64,000 nucleotides of DNA from assembly GCF_040546815.1 (NCBI RefSeq), contig NZ_JBEPOO010000001.1, positions 682,001 to 746,000 of the forward strand. Reading direction: 5' to 3'. Position 1 is the stretch's first letter; each line of letters begins with the position of its first letter. The notes beneath the pieces were generated by a model that worked only from the letters and a program-made list of their open reading frames with translations, was not told the origin of the DNA and made no database searches. Position numbers and translations under genes: made by a program. This document shows positions 17,518 through 24,863 of the stretch, in pieces. Source of the stretch: Devosia sp. 2618. GTDB taxonomy: Bacteria; Pseudomonadota; Alphaproteobacteria; Rhizobiales; Devosiaceae.

Positions 17518-17820
17518 TCAGGCGGCTTGGGAAAGGATCTTGATCACGAGCGCGGGTTGCCAATGGCACTGCGAGCGGAGGTAGTCGCGGACGGCGGCTG
17601 GCGTCTGGTTGGCTCGCTCTGCCAGTTGGGCCAGACGATCAAGTGTCACGGCGCCGAACAGAGCGAGAGCCTCGGCTTTCAGAGCTGCGCGCTCGACTGC
17701 CGCTTGCTTCCGGCGCGCCTTGGCATCCTTGGCAACCTGCGCCTTGTAGCTGTCGATCTGGGCGTCGATGTTGCCGCGCTTGTTGAGTGGGACATTCAGC
17801 GCGCCGTGATCCAGTGCCAT
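17518..17820 (-). CDS. first gene of the leftward early operon, unknown
   Basis: A 100-residue protein with a charged coiled segment (YKAQVAKDAKARRKQAAVER) and a C-terminal helix-turn-helix-like stretch (RLAQLAERANQTPAAVRDYL). It is the gene nearest the predicted leftward promoter, which is where lambda has N. There is no sequence evidence that it is an antiterminator. Confidence 0.6.
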   Translation of the reverse strand: MALDHGALNVPLNKRGNIDAQIDSYKAQVAKDAKARRKQAAVERAALKAEALALFGAVTLDRLAQLAERANQTPAAVRDYLRSQCHWQPALVIKILSQAA

Positions 17821-17865
17821 TCCCCGTCATCCTTCATCTGGGCCGTAGCCGTTTCGATGAGGATG

Positions 17866-17894
17866 AATGTAACCAATGCCTACGGTATCGTCAA
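17866..17894 (-). promoter_or_regulatory. predicted leftward early promoter
   Basis: On the minus strand, TTGACG (17889-17894) and TACATT (17866-17871) are separated by 17 bases. The promoter faces the leftward early operon, whose first start codon is at 17820. An operator-like 17-mer overlaps the spacer and -10 box, so repressor binding would block it. Confidence 0.65.
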
Positions 17895-17919
17895 TAACAA
17901 AAGTAGGCAGTAGTTACGT
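17867..17919. promoter_or_regulatory. left operator pair for the phage repressor
   Basis: Two copies of a 17-base element occur here. The plus-strand copy at 17903-17919 (GTAGGCAGTAGTTACGT) is identical to a copy near the repressor gene at 20212-20228. The minus-strand copy at 17867-17883 matches it at 14 of 17 bases and covers the predicted promoter. I infer binding of the repressor and Cro-like protein. Confidence 0.65.
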
Positions 17920-18000
17920 CCGGTGGTCGAGGGTAATTTCCCGCTCGACTCTCTCTGTTTTCTGAGTCGTTAATGCGGGTCAGAACATAAGGAGAACAAA

Positions 18001-18309
18001 ATGCGTGACGTGACACGCTTCACCGTTGTCTTTCCGACAAGGCTCATGGCTGCAAGCTATGACGAGAAGAAAGCGATCATGGACGCGCTAAGGCGCGAGT
18101 ATCCGCACTATGAATTCGACGCCTTGGAGGCGTTCGAAGGCGGAATGGCGGATGACGACGACTTCAGCATCATCCCGGTAATTGGTACGGCAGAGGAGGG
18201 GGATGATATCGATGCAGTTACAATGCATCGGCTGCTGGATCCGCTAATTGTGCCTGACTTGCTTCAAGCAGTGGGCAGAGCCGAGCAAGAGATGGAACAG
18301 CTTTACTGA
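18001..18309 (+). CDS. hypothetical acidic protein in the immunity region
   Basis: A 102-residue protein with a strong AAGGAG site. The pattern is FTVVFPTRLMAASYDEKKAI followed by a very acidic middle (GGMADDDDFS). It lies between the left operators and the repressor gene, transcribed away from the left early operon. No family recognised. The following small membrane gene is two bases away, so they form a pair. Confidence 0.65.
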   Translation: MRDVTRFTVVFPTRLMAASYDEKKAIMDALRREYPHYEFDALEAFEGGMADDDDFSIIPVIGTAEEGDDIDAVTMHRLLDPLIVPDLLQAVGRAEQEMEQLY

Positions 18310-18310
18310 A

Positions 18311-18487
18311 ATGAAAGTTCCATCCGATCCGTCTAGCAGGCGTTGGCTGTCTGGCCTGGCGATAATCCTTACAACGTTGGTCTCGCTCTTTGGCTTTTGG
18401 CGGCTGTCGCCGTTGGTGACATTCCTGGTCGCTTGCCTTGCGCTCTTTGGCCTTCTTTCCGTGCTTTGGCTGTCTCGTCGGCGTTAG
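18311..18487 (+). CDS. 58-residue membrane protein
   Basis: A small protein with two hydrophobic helices (LAIILTTLVSLFGFW and LVTFLVACLALFGLLSVLW) and a basic C-terminus (LSRRR). It starts two bases after the preceding stop and its end overlaps the convergent unknown gene by four bases. Function unknown; a holin-like or exclusion role is possible but not shown. Confidence 0.6.
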   Translation: MKVPSDPSSRRWLSGLAIILTTLVSLFGFWRLSPLVTFLVACLALFGLLSVLWLSRRR

Positions 18488-19353
18488 TCGATTGATGGAG
18501 AAAGCACCTCGATCACAGACCGTCCACCCTTCTTGGGCGTCCAGATGCCGCCGACCTTCTTTTCGTCCACTCTCAGCTTAATTTTCATCTGGATGCCGAA
18601 CCTCAAGCGTTCACGCACATGGTCTTGCTCGAGTGCTTCAAGAAACCGAGGGTCTTTCATCGTGGCTGAGAATTCCGGCAATCCAGGGGCCTGAAAGCGC
18701 CATGCTCCAGCTCGTTTGGCCAGTGTGGGGCTGATGAGCGTGACATCGAGTACGGGCCAAACAGTCCGCTCCTCTTCCTCCTCTTCCAGAATTGCCCACA
18801 CCCCGCCGAGTTCTGCGAAATCCGACTTCGGAATTATATGCAGTGGCTCGCTCTCGTGGTTCTCAGCAATGCCGACGCCTTCAATGGACGGGTCTCGTTC
18901 AACGGTTTGGAAAAACCGTTTGCGTTTTTCGCGCACTGGAGGTTTGTCGCTCGTCTCTCTGATCAGTGCATCCAGGCGAGACCGGTCTTCTTCGCTAAGT
19001 TCTAGCGTTGGAGGAAGGATATATGGCAACGCGGTTGGGACAACGACTGAGGGAACAAACACAGCGAGTGCAATGGCCAGGTTCTTGACGCGCCAATGAG
19101 CACCCTCTTTGCCTTCCAGCTTCTTAAGCTGATCTTCTGCCCAGTCGAGGATGGCATTGAGGCGCAAGCTCCCCTCAACGGCATCGACAATCTCAACACG
19201 GAATTTCGCCGTGGGCTCTATCTCGAGAGCGGCAGCCCGTAGTGCAGCAACCCAATCCAGCGCCGCTTGGGCGACGACTTCAAGGTCAGCTTTCTCCCCG
19301 GGGACCAGCTTAAAATAAAGGCTCAGCTCCCCGCTATAAGTCGTGTCTGCCAA
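18484..19353 (-). CDS. unknown protein behind the repressor gene
   Basis: A 289-residue protein that I cannot place in a family. Residues 1-85 form a mixed alpha/beta region (FRVEIVDAVEGSLRLNAIL). A membrane-like helix lies at about 91-113 (NLAIALAVFVPSVVVPTALP). The remaining 170 residues are a soluble region with a run of seven acidic residues (ILEEEEEERTVW). It starts 24 bases after the repressor stop on the same strand, so it should be co-transcribed with the repressor in the lysogen. Lambda rexAB has the same position. That makes an immunity or exclusion role an attractive inference, without direct sequence support. Confidence 0.7.
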   Translation of the reverse strand: MADTTYSGELSLYFKLVPGEKADLEVVAQAALDWVAALRAAALEIEPTAKFRVEIVDAVEGSLRLNAILDWAEDQLKKLEGKEGAHWRVKNLAIALAVFVPSVVVPTALPYILPPTLELSEEDRSRLDALIRETSDKPPVREKRKRFFQTVERDPSIEGVGIAENHESEPLHIIPKSDFAELGGVWAILEEEEEERTVWPVLDVTLISPTLAKRAGAWRFQAPGLPEFSATMKDPRFLEALEQDHVRERLRFGIQMKIKLRVDEKKVGGIWTPKKGGRSVIEVLSPSID

Positions 19354-19377
19354 AAAATGCCCCCCAGCATGCCCTCG

Positions 19378-20154
19378 TTAGCGTCGCCCGACGTATGCGG
19401 CCACCTTCCCTAGTATTCTCAGAGCGTCGACATCGACTTCTTGGGCCTCATAGGTCGGATTGTCGCTGATGATTTTGCACCGCGGCGGCACTGCAAACAT
19501 GATCCGCTGCAGTCGCTTGATCTGCGGTTCTGAATATCCGTCGCTGATCAGGTAGACGCCATCAGCGCGCAGCTCGTGTTCGCTCAGGTCGATGATGACC
19601 TTATCGCCGGGCGCATAATTCGGGACCATGCTGTCGCCTTGGACGCCGAGAACGATCGCCTTGTCGGGGTTTGAAACTGCCTCTCGCAGATAGGCTGGAG
19701 GGATGCGCCACTCGTCCACGATCTTGTGCGCAGAGATGGTGCCATTCCCCACCGGAATAACCATGACCTCGCCAACTGCGCCTTCACCTGCGCCAGCCTT
19801 GGCGTCGAGTTCGGGTATGGCTCCTGGTATGGCCGGGACAAAATGATCCCTTTCGTAGCCTTCGCCGTCAGCGTCGGGCGAGGGCGCCCAAGGCGCCTCG
19901 TCATCAAGAGGCTGTACGCTAAGTTCTTTGATGTCGTCATCCGCTGGGGGCTTGCCGATGCCCTTGATCAGCCAGTCGCTGGTCGTTGAAAGCATGCGTG
20001 CCAGCTCGGGGATTTTGTCAGGCTCGGGTGAGTTCCCTCGCCCCTCCCACTGAGCCACGGAAACGCGATTGATACCAAAGTGCTTGGCCACGTCCTCTTG
20101 GGTGAGGCCGCGTAGCTTCCGCGCAAACTTAATCCGTGTGCCGATGGTGTCCAT
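19378..20154 (-). CDS. LexA/CI-type prophage repressor
   Basis: A 258-residue repressor. The N-terminal helix-turn-helix spans residues 5-65 (RKLRGLTQEDVAKHFGINRV). The C-terminal S24 peptidase domain has Ser175 in VQGDSMVP and Lys213 in QIKRLQR as catalytic pair. An Ala120-Gly121 bond in the linker is a good self-cleavage site, so RecA-stimulated cleavage and SOS induction are expected. I chose ATG at 20154 because the fold begins there; a start further up (20208) would put operator DNA inside the gene. No strong ribosome binding site is visible. Confidence 0.9.
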   Translation of the reverse strand: MDTIGTRIKFARKLRGLTQEDVAKHFGINRVSVAQWEGRGNSPEPDKIPELARMLSTTSDWLIKGIGKPPADDDIKELSVQPLDDEAPWAPSPDADGEGYERDHFVPAIPGAIPELDAKAGAGEGAVGEVMVIPVGNGTISAHKIVDEWRIPPAYLREAVSNPDKAIVLGVQGDSMVPNYAPGDKVIIDLSEHELRADGVYLISDGYSEPQIKRLQRIMFAVPPRCKIISDNPTYEAQEVDVDALRILGKVAAYVGRR

Positions 20155-20163
20155 TTCACAAAC

Positions 20164-20228
20164 GTAGCCAGAGCTTACGCCGTAATCACCTACGTAGGCA
20201 GTTGACATATTACGTAACTACTGCCTAC
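20164..20228. promoter_or_regulatory. right operator cluster between repressor and cro-like gene
   Basis: Three 17-base sites can be aligned. The one at 20212-20228 is the exact inverse of the left copy at 17903-17919. Sites at 20164-20180 and 20194-20210 each match at 12 of 17. A perfect 9-base inverted repeat (GTAGGCAGT at 20194-20202 and ACTGCCTAC at 20220-20228) and a TTACGTAA palindrome (20210-20217) also lie here. Confidence 0.65.
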
Positions 20229-20231
20229 TAT
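20202..20231 (+). promoter_or_regulatory. predicted rightward early promoter
   Basis: A perfect TTGACA (20202-20207) is followed after 18 bases by TACTAT (20226-20231). Operators overlap both boxes. The expected transcription start falls about at the ATG of the Cro-like gene (20237), so its mRNA may be leaderless. Confidence 0.65.
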
Positions 20232-20236
20232 TGTGC

Positions 20237-20467
20237 ATGATCAAAATCGTTGAAGTTGCTGCTGAGAAATCTGGGGGGCTAGTCGCCCTCGCCACTGCGC
20301 TCGGGATCAAGCACCAAGCTTTGTACAGCTGGACGCGCGTTCCGGCCGAGCGCGTTTTGGACATGGAACGCATCACGGGCATCCCCCGTGAGCAGATCCG
20401 CCCCGACTTGGCGGCGATCTTCATCAACCCCTCTGACATTCCCCAGCCAGAGATGATGATCCAATGA
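20237..20467 (+). CDS. Cro-like/YdaS-type regulator
   Basis: A 76-residue DNA-binding protein (VALATALGIKHQALYSWTRV, then RVLDMERITGIPREQIRPDL) of the YdaS/Cro kind. It is divergent from the repressor across the operator cluster, the standard arrangement of a lysis-lysogeny switch. No ribosome binding site precedes the ATG; a TTG at 20231 is an alternative start. Confidence 0.82.
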   Translation: MIKIVEVAAEKSGGLVALATALGIKHQALYSWTRVPAERVLDMERITGIPREQIRPDLAAIFINPSDIPQPEMMIQ

Positions 20468-20754
20468 GCAAGCCAGAGACGGTGCGCATCGTCACCTATC
20501 ACAGCACCAATGCCGAAGCCCGCAAGTCCTGGCTGGCGTTCATTGTCGAAGCCAACGGCGCCTATCTGCCCGTTCGCTTCCAGAGCGACACCGAGGAAGC
20601 CGCGAAGGCCCTCGCGCAGGAAGAATGGGACCGGCACTCCGCCGAACGCGAGGCGAACCAAGCTCGCCGCGAAGAAGGGCGCCGCAAGGCTGCAGAAACG
20701 CTGGCGCGAAAAGCCAGTGTGAGCACTGCTCACAAAATTAATTCGGAGGAATAG
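20464..20754 (+). CDS. phage early hypothetical protein
   Basis: A 96-residue protein with a strand-rich first half (ETVRIVTYHSTNAEARKSWL) and a long charged helix after it. It overlaps the Cro-like stop by ATGA. Function unknown. Confidence 0.65.
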   Translation: MSKPETVRIVTYHSTNAEARKSWLAFIVEANGAYLPVRFQSDTEEAAKALAQEEWDRHSAEREANQARREEGRRKAAETLARKASVSTAHKINSEE

Positions 20755-20997
20755 ATGGCCGTCGAGGACTCGGTAGCACAGGACCAATTGCGGGCGTTCA
20801 TCGAACGCATTGAGCGCATGGAAGAGGAAAAGGCGGCCATCGGCGCCGACATCAAGGAGATTTACGCAGAGGCCAAGGGCAATGGCTTTGACTGCAAGGT
20901 GCTCAAGCGCATCGTCAACATTCGCAAGGACAAGCAGACCTACGACGAGCAAGAGGCGATCCTCGAACTCTATATGTCCGCGCTGGATATGGTCTGA
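20755..20997 (+). CDS. GapR-family (DUF2312) DNA-binding protein
   Basis: An 80-residue protein matching the GapR family over its whole length: [39 protein letters not shown] and a C-terminal [13 protein letters not shown]. GapR of Caulobacter is a nucleoid protein that clamps overtwisted DNA ahead of replication and transcription. A phage copy at the head of the replication operon may serve phage DNA or modify the host nucleoid. Confidence 0.9.
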   Translation: MAVEDSVAQDQLRAFIERIERMEEEKAAIGADIKEIYAEAKGNGFDCKVLKRIVNIRKDKQTYDEQEAILELYMSALDMV

Positions 20998-20999
20998 CC

Positions 21000-21119
21000 A
21001 TGACCCGCGCCCGCCGTCTCTCAGTCGATACAGCGCCGGTTCTGTGGGCATTGGTTGTCGGGCTCGTCCTGGTGCTGATCGCTGGCGGCTTGCTGCACGT
21101 CCTCGGCGGGGTGCGGTAA
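21000..21119 (+). CDS. 39-residue membrane peptide
   Basis: A short gene starting two bases after the gapR-like stop. The product has one hydrophobic helix (VLWALVVGLVLVLIAGGLL) after a basic start (MTRARRL). Too short for family assignment; the hydrophobic pattern and tight spacing support it. Confidence 0.5.
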   Translation: MTRARRLSVDTAPVLWALVVGLVLVLIAGGLLHVLGGVR

Positions 21120-21199
21120 TGGCTTCTGCGCTTTCGCCCATCTATGGCCGCGCTTGGTCAGCCGCTTCCAGGGCATCCGCTGTTCAATCGGCGGCGGGG

Positions 21200-21580
21200 T
21201 CAAACCTTGCCGCCAATGATCATGCTCAAACGTGGACCGACACCGAGCGGGGGCATTCGCTCGCTTTGGGGACGTGTCGGCCCGCGCTTGGGCATGTCGC
21301 TCAAGTTGGGGTTCGAGTGAACCTCAAGGACAGGGCTGCGGCCTTGTCCAAATCTGTACTGACGTTCCTGTTGACTGGCCGGGGCTTTGGTCCCGGCACC
21401 CATTCCCATTCCCATCGGCTGTCCCTCCCAGCCGTAAGCGAGCGTTCCGAGGTTCGTATCCTCCTCCTCCCCGAGTTTCGGGGCGCTCGCTGCCTTTTCC
21501 GCGCGACCGGCGCCAACCGGACCCGCGCTCATATCCTGCCGCGCCAGCCACTCCTTAAGTGCATCGCTGACGTGGATCAT
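21200..21580 (-). CDS. possible antisense hypothetical gene
   Basis: A 126-residue frame with GAGAGA before ATG. It begins with a natural-looking helix (MIHVSDALKEWLARQDMSAG) and continues as a low-complexity Gly/Met/Pro-rich chain. It would be the only minus-strand gene in the right early operon. The stretch 21120-21683 has no better candidate on the plus strand. I am not sure that it is expressed. Confidence 0.4.
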   Translation of the reverse strand: MIHVSDALKEWLARQDMSAGPVGAGRAEKAASAPKLGEEEDTNLGTLAYGWEGQPMGMGMGAGTKAPASQQERQYRFGQGRSPVLEVHSNPNLSDMPKRGPTRPQSERMPPLGVGPRLSMIIGGKV

Positions 21581-21683
21581 TCTCTCAATCGCCTTTCGTC
21601 GTCTCACTCGTCTCGTTGGGTTCACCCTAACGAGAACGGATTGACGCATGCGCAAGGATTCTTTGCTCGCGGAGCAAAAGCCA

Positions 21684-22097
21684 ATGACTGACATCTCTGT
21701 TGTTGATGAGGCCGCCACTTGGGCCGATCTGCTGGTTAGGCGCGAACATCGCGGCCCCGGCGATACGATTGATGCTGCCCGCTCACGCGCAGCCCGCAAG
21801 CACAAGCTTCCCGAGCAAGCCCTATGGGCACTCCGATATCGCAAACCCAAAGACATCGCAGGCAGCATCTACCGCAGCTTGTACCGCGCCTATCTCGCGG
21901 AAACCCAAACCATGGAGGCCAAGATTGCCGAGAACCTCAAACTTATTGAGGCGCTTCCGGCCGGTCCGGCTCGTGACCGGATGGTGGCTCAACTGGCGCG
22001 CTTCCAGGCTGATCGCACGAACGAAACGCAAGCAGCGGAAGCGAACCCGCGCAGGCGTTCAACAGACCGAACAGGAGGACTAAATGACCACTCGTAG
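21684..22097 (+). CDS. phage early hypothetical protein
   Basis: A 137-residue basic helical protein (MTDISVVDEAATWADLLVRR, then KHKLPEQALWALRYRKPKDI). GGAG lies nine bases before ATG 21684; a start at 21648 lacks a ribosome binding site. It overlaps the next gene. DNA binding is possible, judged only from charge. Confidence 0.6.
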   Translation: MTDISVVDEAATWADLLVRREHRGPGDTIDAARSRAARKHKLPEQALWALRYRKPKDIAGSIYRSLYRAYLAETQTMEAKIAENLKLIEALPAGPARDRMVAQLARFQADRTNETQAAEANPRRRSTDRTGGLNDHS

Positions 22098-22341
22098 CAC
22101 AACTGCAGTTCCAGGCACCGAGGCGCAGCCGGCAAGGGACGCCAAAGTCGCCTCATACGTCAAAGGCTCCCACGCCGCCCGCGTCCGCGCAGAGCAGGAT
22201 GAGCGCCGCGTCGATCTGCTGGCGCTGCATGACGTTCTGAGCGCCCAGCGCGACGGGCTCAATGACCAGCTCTCCGATATCGGGGAAGCGCTGGCCATGT
22301 TGTCAGCGCCGAACGTCGTTTCCCTCAAGGCAGCGGAGTAG
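22084..22341 (+). CDS. phage early hypothetical protein
   Basis: An 85-residue helical protein (AARVRAEQDERRVDLLALHD). It overlaps the preceding gene by 14 bases. No family recognised. Confidence 0.6.
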   Translation: MTTRSTTAVPGTEAQPARDAKVASYVKGSHAARVRAEQDERRVDLLALHDVLSAQRDGLNDQLSDIGEALAMLSAPNVVSLKAAE

Positions 22342-22346
22342 GGGCG

Positions 22347-22508
22347 ATGCGCTCGGAAGATGTTCTCGCTCGGCTATCGGCTCACAAGCCTGCCCGCAAG
22401 GGCGCATCCGAAGCCGAGATGGCCGCTGAAATCTCCAAGCGGCAGATGATCGCCAAGCTGGCGGCTGGCGTCAAGAAAACCGAAGAAGCGAAAGGACTGC
22501 GGGCATGA
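22347..22508 (+). CDS. 53-residue hypothetical protein
   Basis: A short basic helical protein (MRSEDVLARLSAHKPARKGA). Start six bases after the previous stop with GGGG upstream, and its stop overlaps the next ATG (ATGA). Tight coupling supports it. Confidence 0.5.
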   Translation: MRSEDVLARLSAHKPARKGASEAEMAAEISKRQMIAKLAAGVKKTEEAKGLRA

Positions 22509-22675
22509 CCCTTCACCAATGGGCCATAGCCGAGCTCGAAACCCGTCGCTGGGAACTCTCGACCCCTGACATGCACGTTGCGCGCCGCAAGCGCCGCCAA
22601 GCCATGGGTTTGAGCAAGCGGGAAGCTGACCAGCTTGTTGCCGACGCTGAAATTGACCGGAGGATAGCCGCGTGA
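22505..22675 (+). CDS. 56-residue hypothetical protein
   Basis: A small basic protein (MTLHQWAIAELETRRWELST). It overlaps the genes on both sides by four bases. It could bind DNA but nothing specific can be said. Confidence 0.5.
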   Translation: MTLHQWAIAELETRRWELSTPDMHVARRKRRQAMGLSKREADQLVADAEIDRRIAA

Positions 22676-23286
22676 CCCCATCCCCCCACACAGAAGCAGG
22701 GAAGGGCGGATACATGCCCGAAGAACATTTCCTGCCGCACTTTCGAGCCGTCAACATGCTCGCCCCGGCTTCATGGCGGTTTATCCTGTCCCTGGTCGCG
22801 CTCAAGCATGGCGTCATGCAGCGCGACATTCTCGGGACGCACAGAGACAGAGCCCTCGTCGCTGCCAGGCATGAGGCGATGGCGGCCACCTATCGCCACA
22901 CCCAGATGAGTATGCCCAATGTTGGCCGCCACTTTAACCGCGACCACACGACTGTCCTTCACGCGCTCAAGAAACTCGGCGCGCGAACAAAGCTTGTTGA
23001 GCGGCCGATCACAGTAAAACCGCAGGCTGCAGTCAGCCCATTCTCCCGGCCGAACGCCTACAGACGGCACGGTGCGAATGGTCGCTTCATGCCGAAGCCG
23101 AAGGCGACCACAGCGCTCCAACGGGCTGTGACGCGTGCTTATCAGCACAACATTCCGCCTTCGATCGTCGCCGAGGAATACGGCTGCAATCCGCTGTCAG
23201 TGAAGGTCATCGCCCATCATCTAGGCCTCAAGCGCTCAGATTATCGGCAAAAGTCAAAATACGGTCGAGAGGCGGCAGTGTTATGA
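22672..23286 (+). CDS. DnaA domain IV-like DNA-binding protein
   Basis: A 204-residue protein. Residues about 60-105 (RHEAMAATYRHTQMSMPNVG, then RHFNRDHTTVLHALKKL) match the DnaA origin-binding domain, including the signature around DHTTVLHA. There is no AAA+ ATPase domain. The C-terminal third looks like a second helix-turn-helix (PPSIVAEEYGCNPLSVKVIA). A GTG at 22672 overlaps the previous stop; ATG at 22714 is an alternative. It probably binds the phage origin or competes with host DnaA. It sits directly before a DUF1376 replication gene. Confidence 0.8.
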   Translation: MTPSPHTEAGKGGYMPEEHFLPHFRAVNMLAPASWRFILSLVALKHGVMQRDILGTHRDRALVAARHEAMAATYRHTQMSMPNVGRHFNRDHTTVLHALKKLGARTKLVERPITVKPQAAVSPFSRPNAYRRHGANGRFMPKPKATTALQRAVTRAYQHNIPPSIVAEEYGCNPLSVKVIAHHLGLKRSDYRQKSKYGREAAVL

Positions 23287-23897
23287 GCCGTCCCTGGTAT
23301 CGCCGGTTCCCGGATAACTTCATCGCTGGCACAGTAGGCCTCACGCTCGAAGAGAAGGGCGCCTACAGCCTTGTTCTCGATCTGATGTATGTGCGCGGCG
23401 GCCCAGTCCCAGACGAGCCACGGTACATCGCTGGCGTCTGCAATTGCTCTGTTCGGAAGTGGAATGCGATCCGGGAAAAGCTGATCGGCCTCGGCAAAAT
23501 CCATGTCGTTGACGGATACCTCACGAACGAACGCGCCGAAAAAGAGATCGAAAACGCCGCGAAAGACGCTCAAGAACGCGCTGAAAACGGCTCGAAAGGC
23601 GGAAATAAAACCGCTGAAAATCGGACAAACACCAATAAATTCAATGGTACGCGTCCAGCGTCGGTGCAGCCTACGCGCGCCACTCAAAATCAACATCAAA
23701 TAAAGAAAGAGGGAAATTTGGTTTTGGTAGGGGGTGAAGAAGCCCCGACCATTTTGCTCGACCGAATTCGAGACGAAGACCTCTTCAAAGCCTGCGAGGC
23801 CATCAACGGTAACGTGAAGGTTTACCTCCAGCGCTTCCCGTTCCCTCGCGAAGTCGTGGCACAGGCCAAGGCCGGTCTTGGGGAGCATGCGGCATGA
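23283..23897 (+). CDS. DUF1376 replication-associated protein
   Basis: A 204-residue protein. The N-terminal DUF1376/YdaU domain (WYRRFPDNFIAGTVGLTLEE, then GAYSLVLDLMYVRGGPVPDE) is found in phage replication modules and predicted primosome components. A low-complexity Asn/Lys-rich linker follows (about 90-140), whose composition differs from its neighbours, and then a short C-terminal domain. Overlaps the next gene by four bases. Confidence 0.82.
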   Translation: MSRPWYRRFPDNFIAGTVGLTLEEKGAYSLVLDLMYVRGGPVPDEPRYIAGVCNCSVRKWNAIREKLIGLGKIHVVDGYLTNERAEKEIENAAKDAQERAENGSKGGNKTAENRTNTNKFNGTRPASVQPTRATQNQHQIKKEGNLVLVGGEEAPTILLDRIRDEDLFKACEAINGNVKVYLQRFPFPREVVAQAKAGLGEHAA

Positions 23898-24259
23898 GCC
23901 CGATCTGCAACGAGCATGGCGTCTATCAGGCCCAAGAGCGACTTGAGCTTCCACGCCCGGTCAAGGGCTGGAAGGGCGGCCCGATTGCCGAAATCGATCT
24001 GGCCTTCATCGGCCCGCACTGGATCTGGGCGACGGGCTTTCAGCTCTGGGGCGCTGACTGCTGGGGCGCGTGCTCGCCGCTTTGCGACCGTGACAGCTAT
24101 CGGGCCAGCAGCCGCGAAGCTGCCATCGACGCTGCGTCGGCCTATCTGCGCCGGAAGGTCGGCCCACGCGCCGGGGAGTGTCGGGATGCAGCCGCCATCA
24201 TTGGCTGGCTCGATACGCTTGTTCCTGACCAGCTCGACCTATTCGGGGCCGCCGCATGA
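23894..24259 (+). CDS. phage hypothetical protein
   Basis: A 121-residue protein rich in Trp and Cys in the middle (WGADCWGACSPLCDRDSYRA), which could bind metal. It ends with LVPDQLDLFG. It overlaps both neighbours. Function unknown; similar proteins are known to me only as phage hypotheticals. Confidence 0.6.
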   Translation: MSPICNEHGVYQAQERLELPRPVKGWKGGPIAEIDLAFIGPHWIWATGFQLWGADCWGACSPLCDRDSYRASSREAAIDAASAYLRRKVGPRAGECRDAAAIIGWLDTLVPDQLDLFGAAA

Positions 24260-24447
24260 TCGTCCCTCTCTCCTCCCAGATTTCCTACATGGAGCGCCAC
24301 CGGGACAAGGGCAGGGAACTCCTCAAGACCAAGCCAGAGACACAAGCCGCCGTCGATATAGCCGAGGGGATCATTCTGACCCTCACAGCGTACGCAGCAT
24401 TTGAAACCGAGATCCGCCAGCAGGCGCAGGAAAGGAACACGAGATGA
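24256..24447 (+). CDS. 63-residue hypothetical protein
   Basis: A helical protein (YMERHRDKGRELLKTKPETQ). Coupled to neighbours by four-base overlaps. No family recognised. Confidence 0.55.
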   Translation: MIVPLSSQISYMERHRDKGRELLKTKPETQAAVDIAEGIILTLTAYAAFETEIRQQAQERNTR

Positions 24448-24863
24448 GCCATTGGATCACTGACAAGCTGCCATGGCGGGCCATTGTCCCTCAGCGTGGC
24501 TACTTTCGTGTTCGGCGCATTGCTGCTGCCTGCCCGGAAATTCGGGGAGAGCTTAATCGTGCTTCGTTCTGGCGTGGCGCAAGAGCATCACTGGCGGTCC
24601 CTGTTCTCATCCCGCTCGTGCCGGTTGCCATTCTGCACTTGGCTTTCGCTTGGCTGGCCCGCTGGACAGAGGACGGCATTGATTGGGCTCGGGACAAGTT
24701 GCCCGACTTCAGTGGTCGCATCGATGATGCTGTCTGCGCCGCCCACGCGAAGTTGTCCATCGAAGAAATTCGAGAGCGGATTGGCGAGCCAGTGGCGCGC
24801 ATCCTCAGCAAGAAACCCTCCGTTCCCCACTCCCCAGCCAAGAAGGATAGGGCAGGAAGATGA
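24444..24863 (+). CDS. phage hypothetical with one membrane segment
   Basis: A 139-residue protein with a basic N-terminal half, a hydrophobic segment near residues 49-70 (ASLAVPVLIPLVPVAILHLA) and a charged tail. Overlaps the phosphatase gene start. Function unknown. Confidence 0.55.
   Translation: MSHWITDKLPWRAIVPQRGYFRVRRIAAACPEIRGELNRASFWRGARASLAVPVLIPLVPVAILHLAFAWLARWTEDGIDWARDKLPDFSGRIDDAVCAAHAKLSIEEIRERIGEPVARILSKKPSVPHSPAKKDRAGR

Noticed and set aside
21119..21691. Plus-strand frame overlapping the preceding stop (TAATG)
   Set aside because: Composition is irregular with Arg/Ser runs typical of a shadow; the minus-strand frame is a better candidate.
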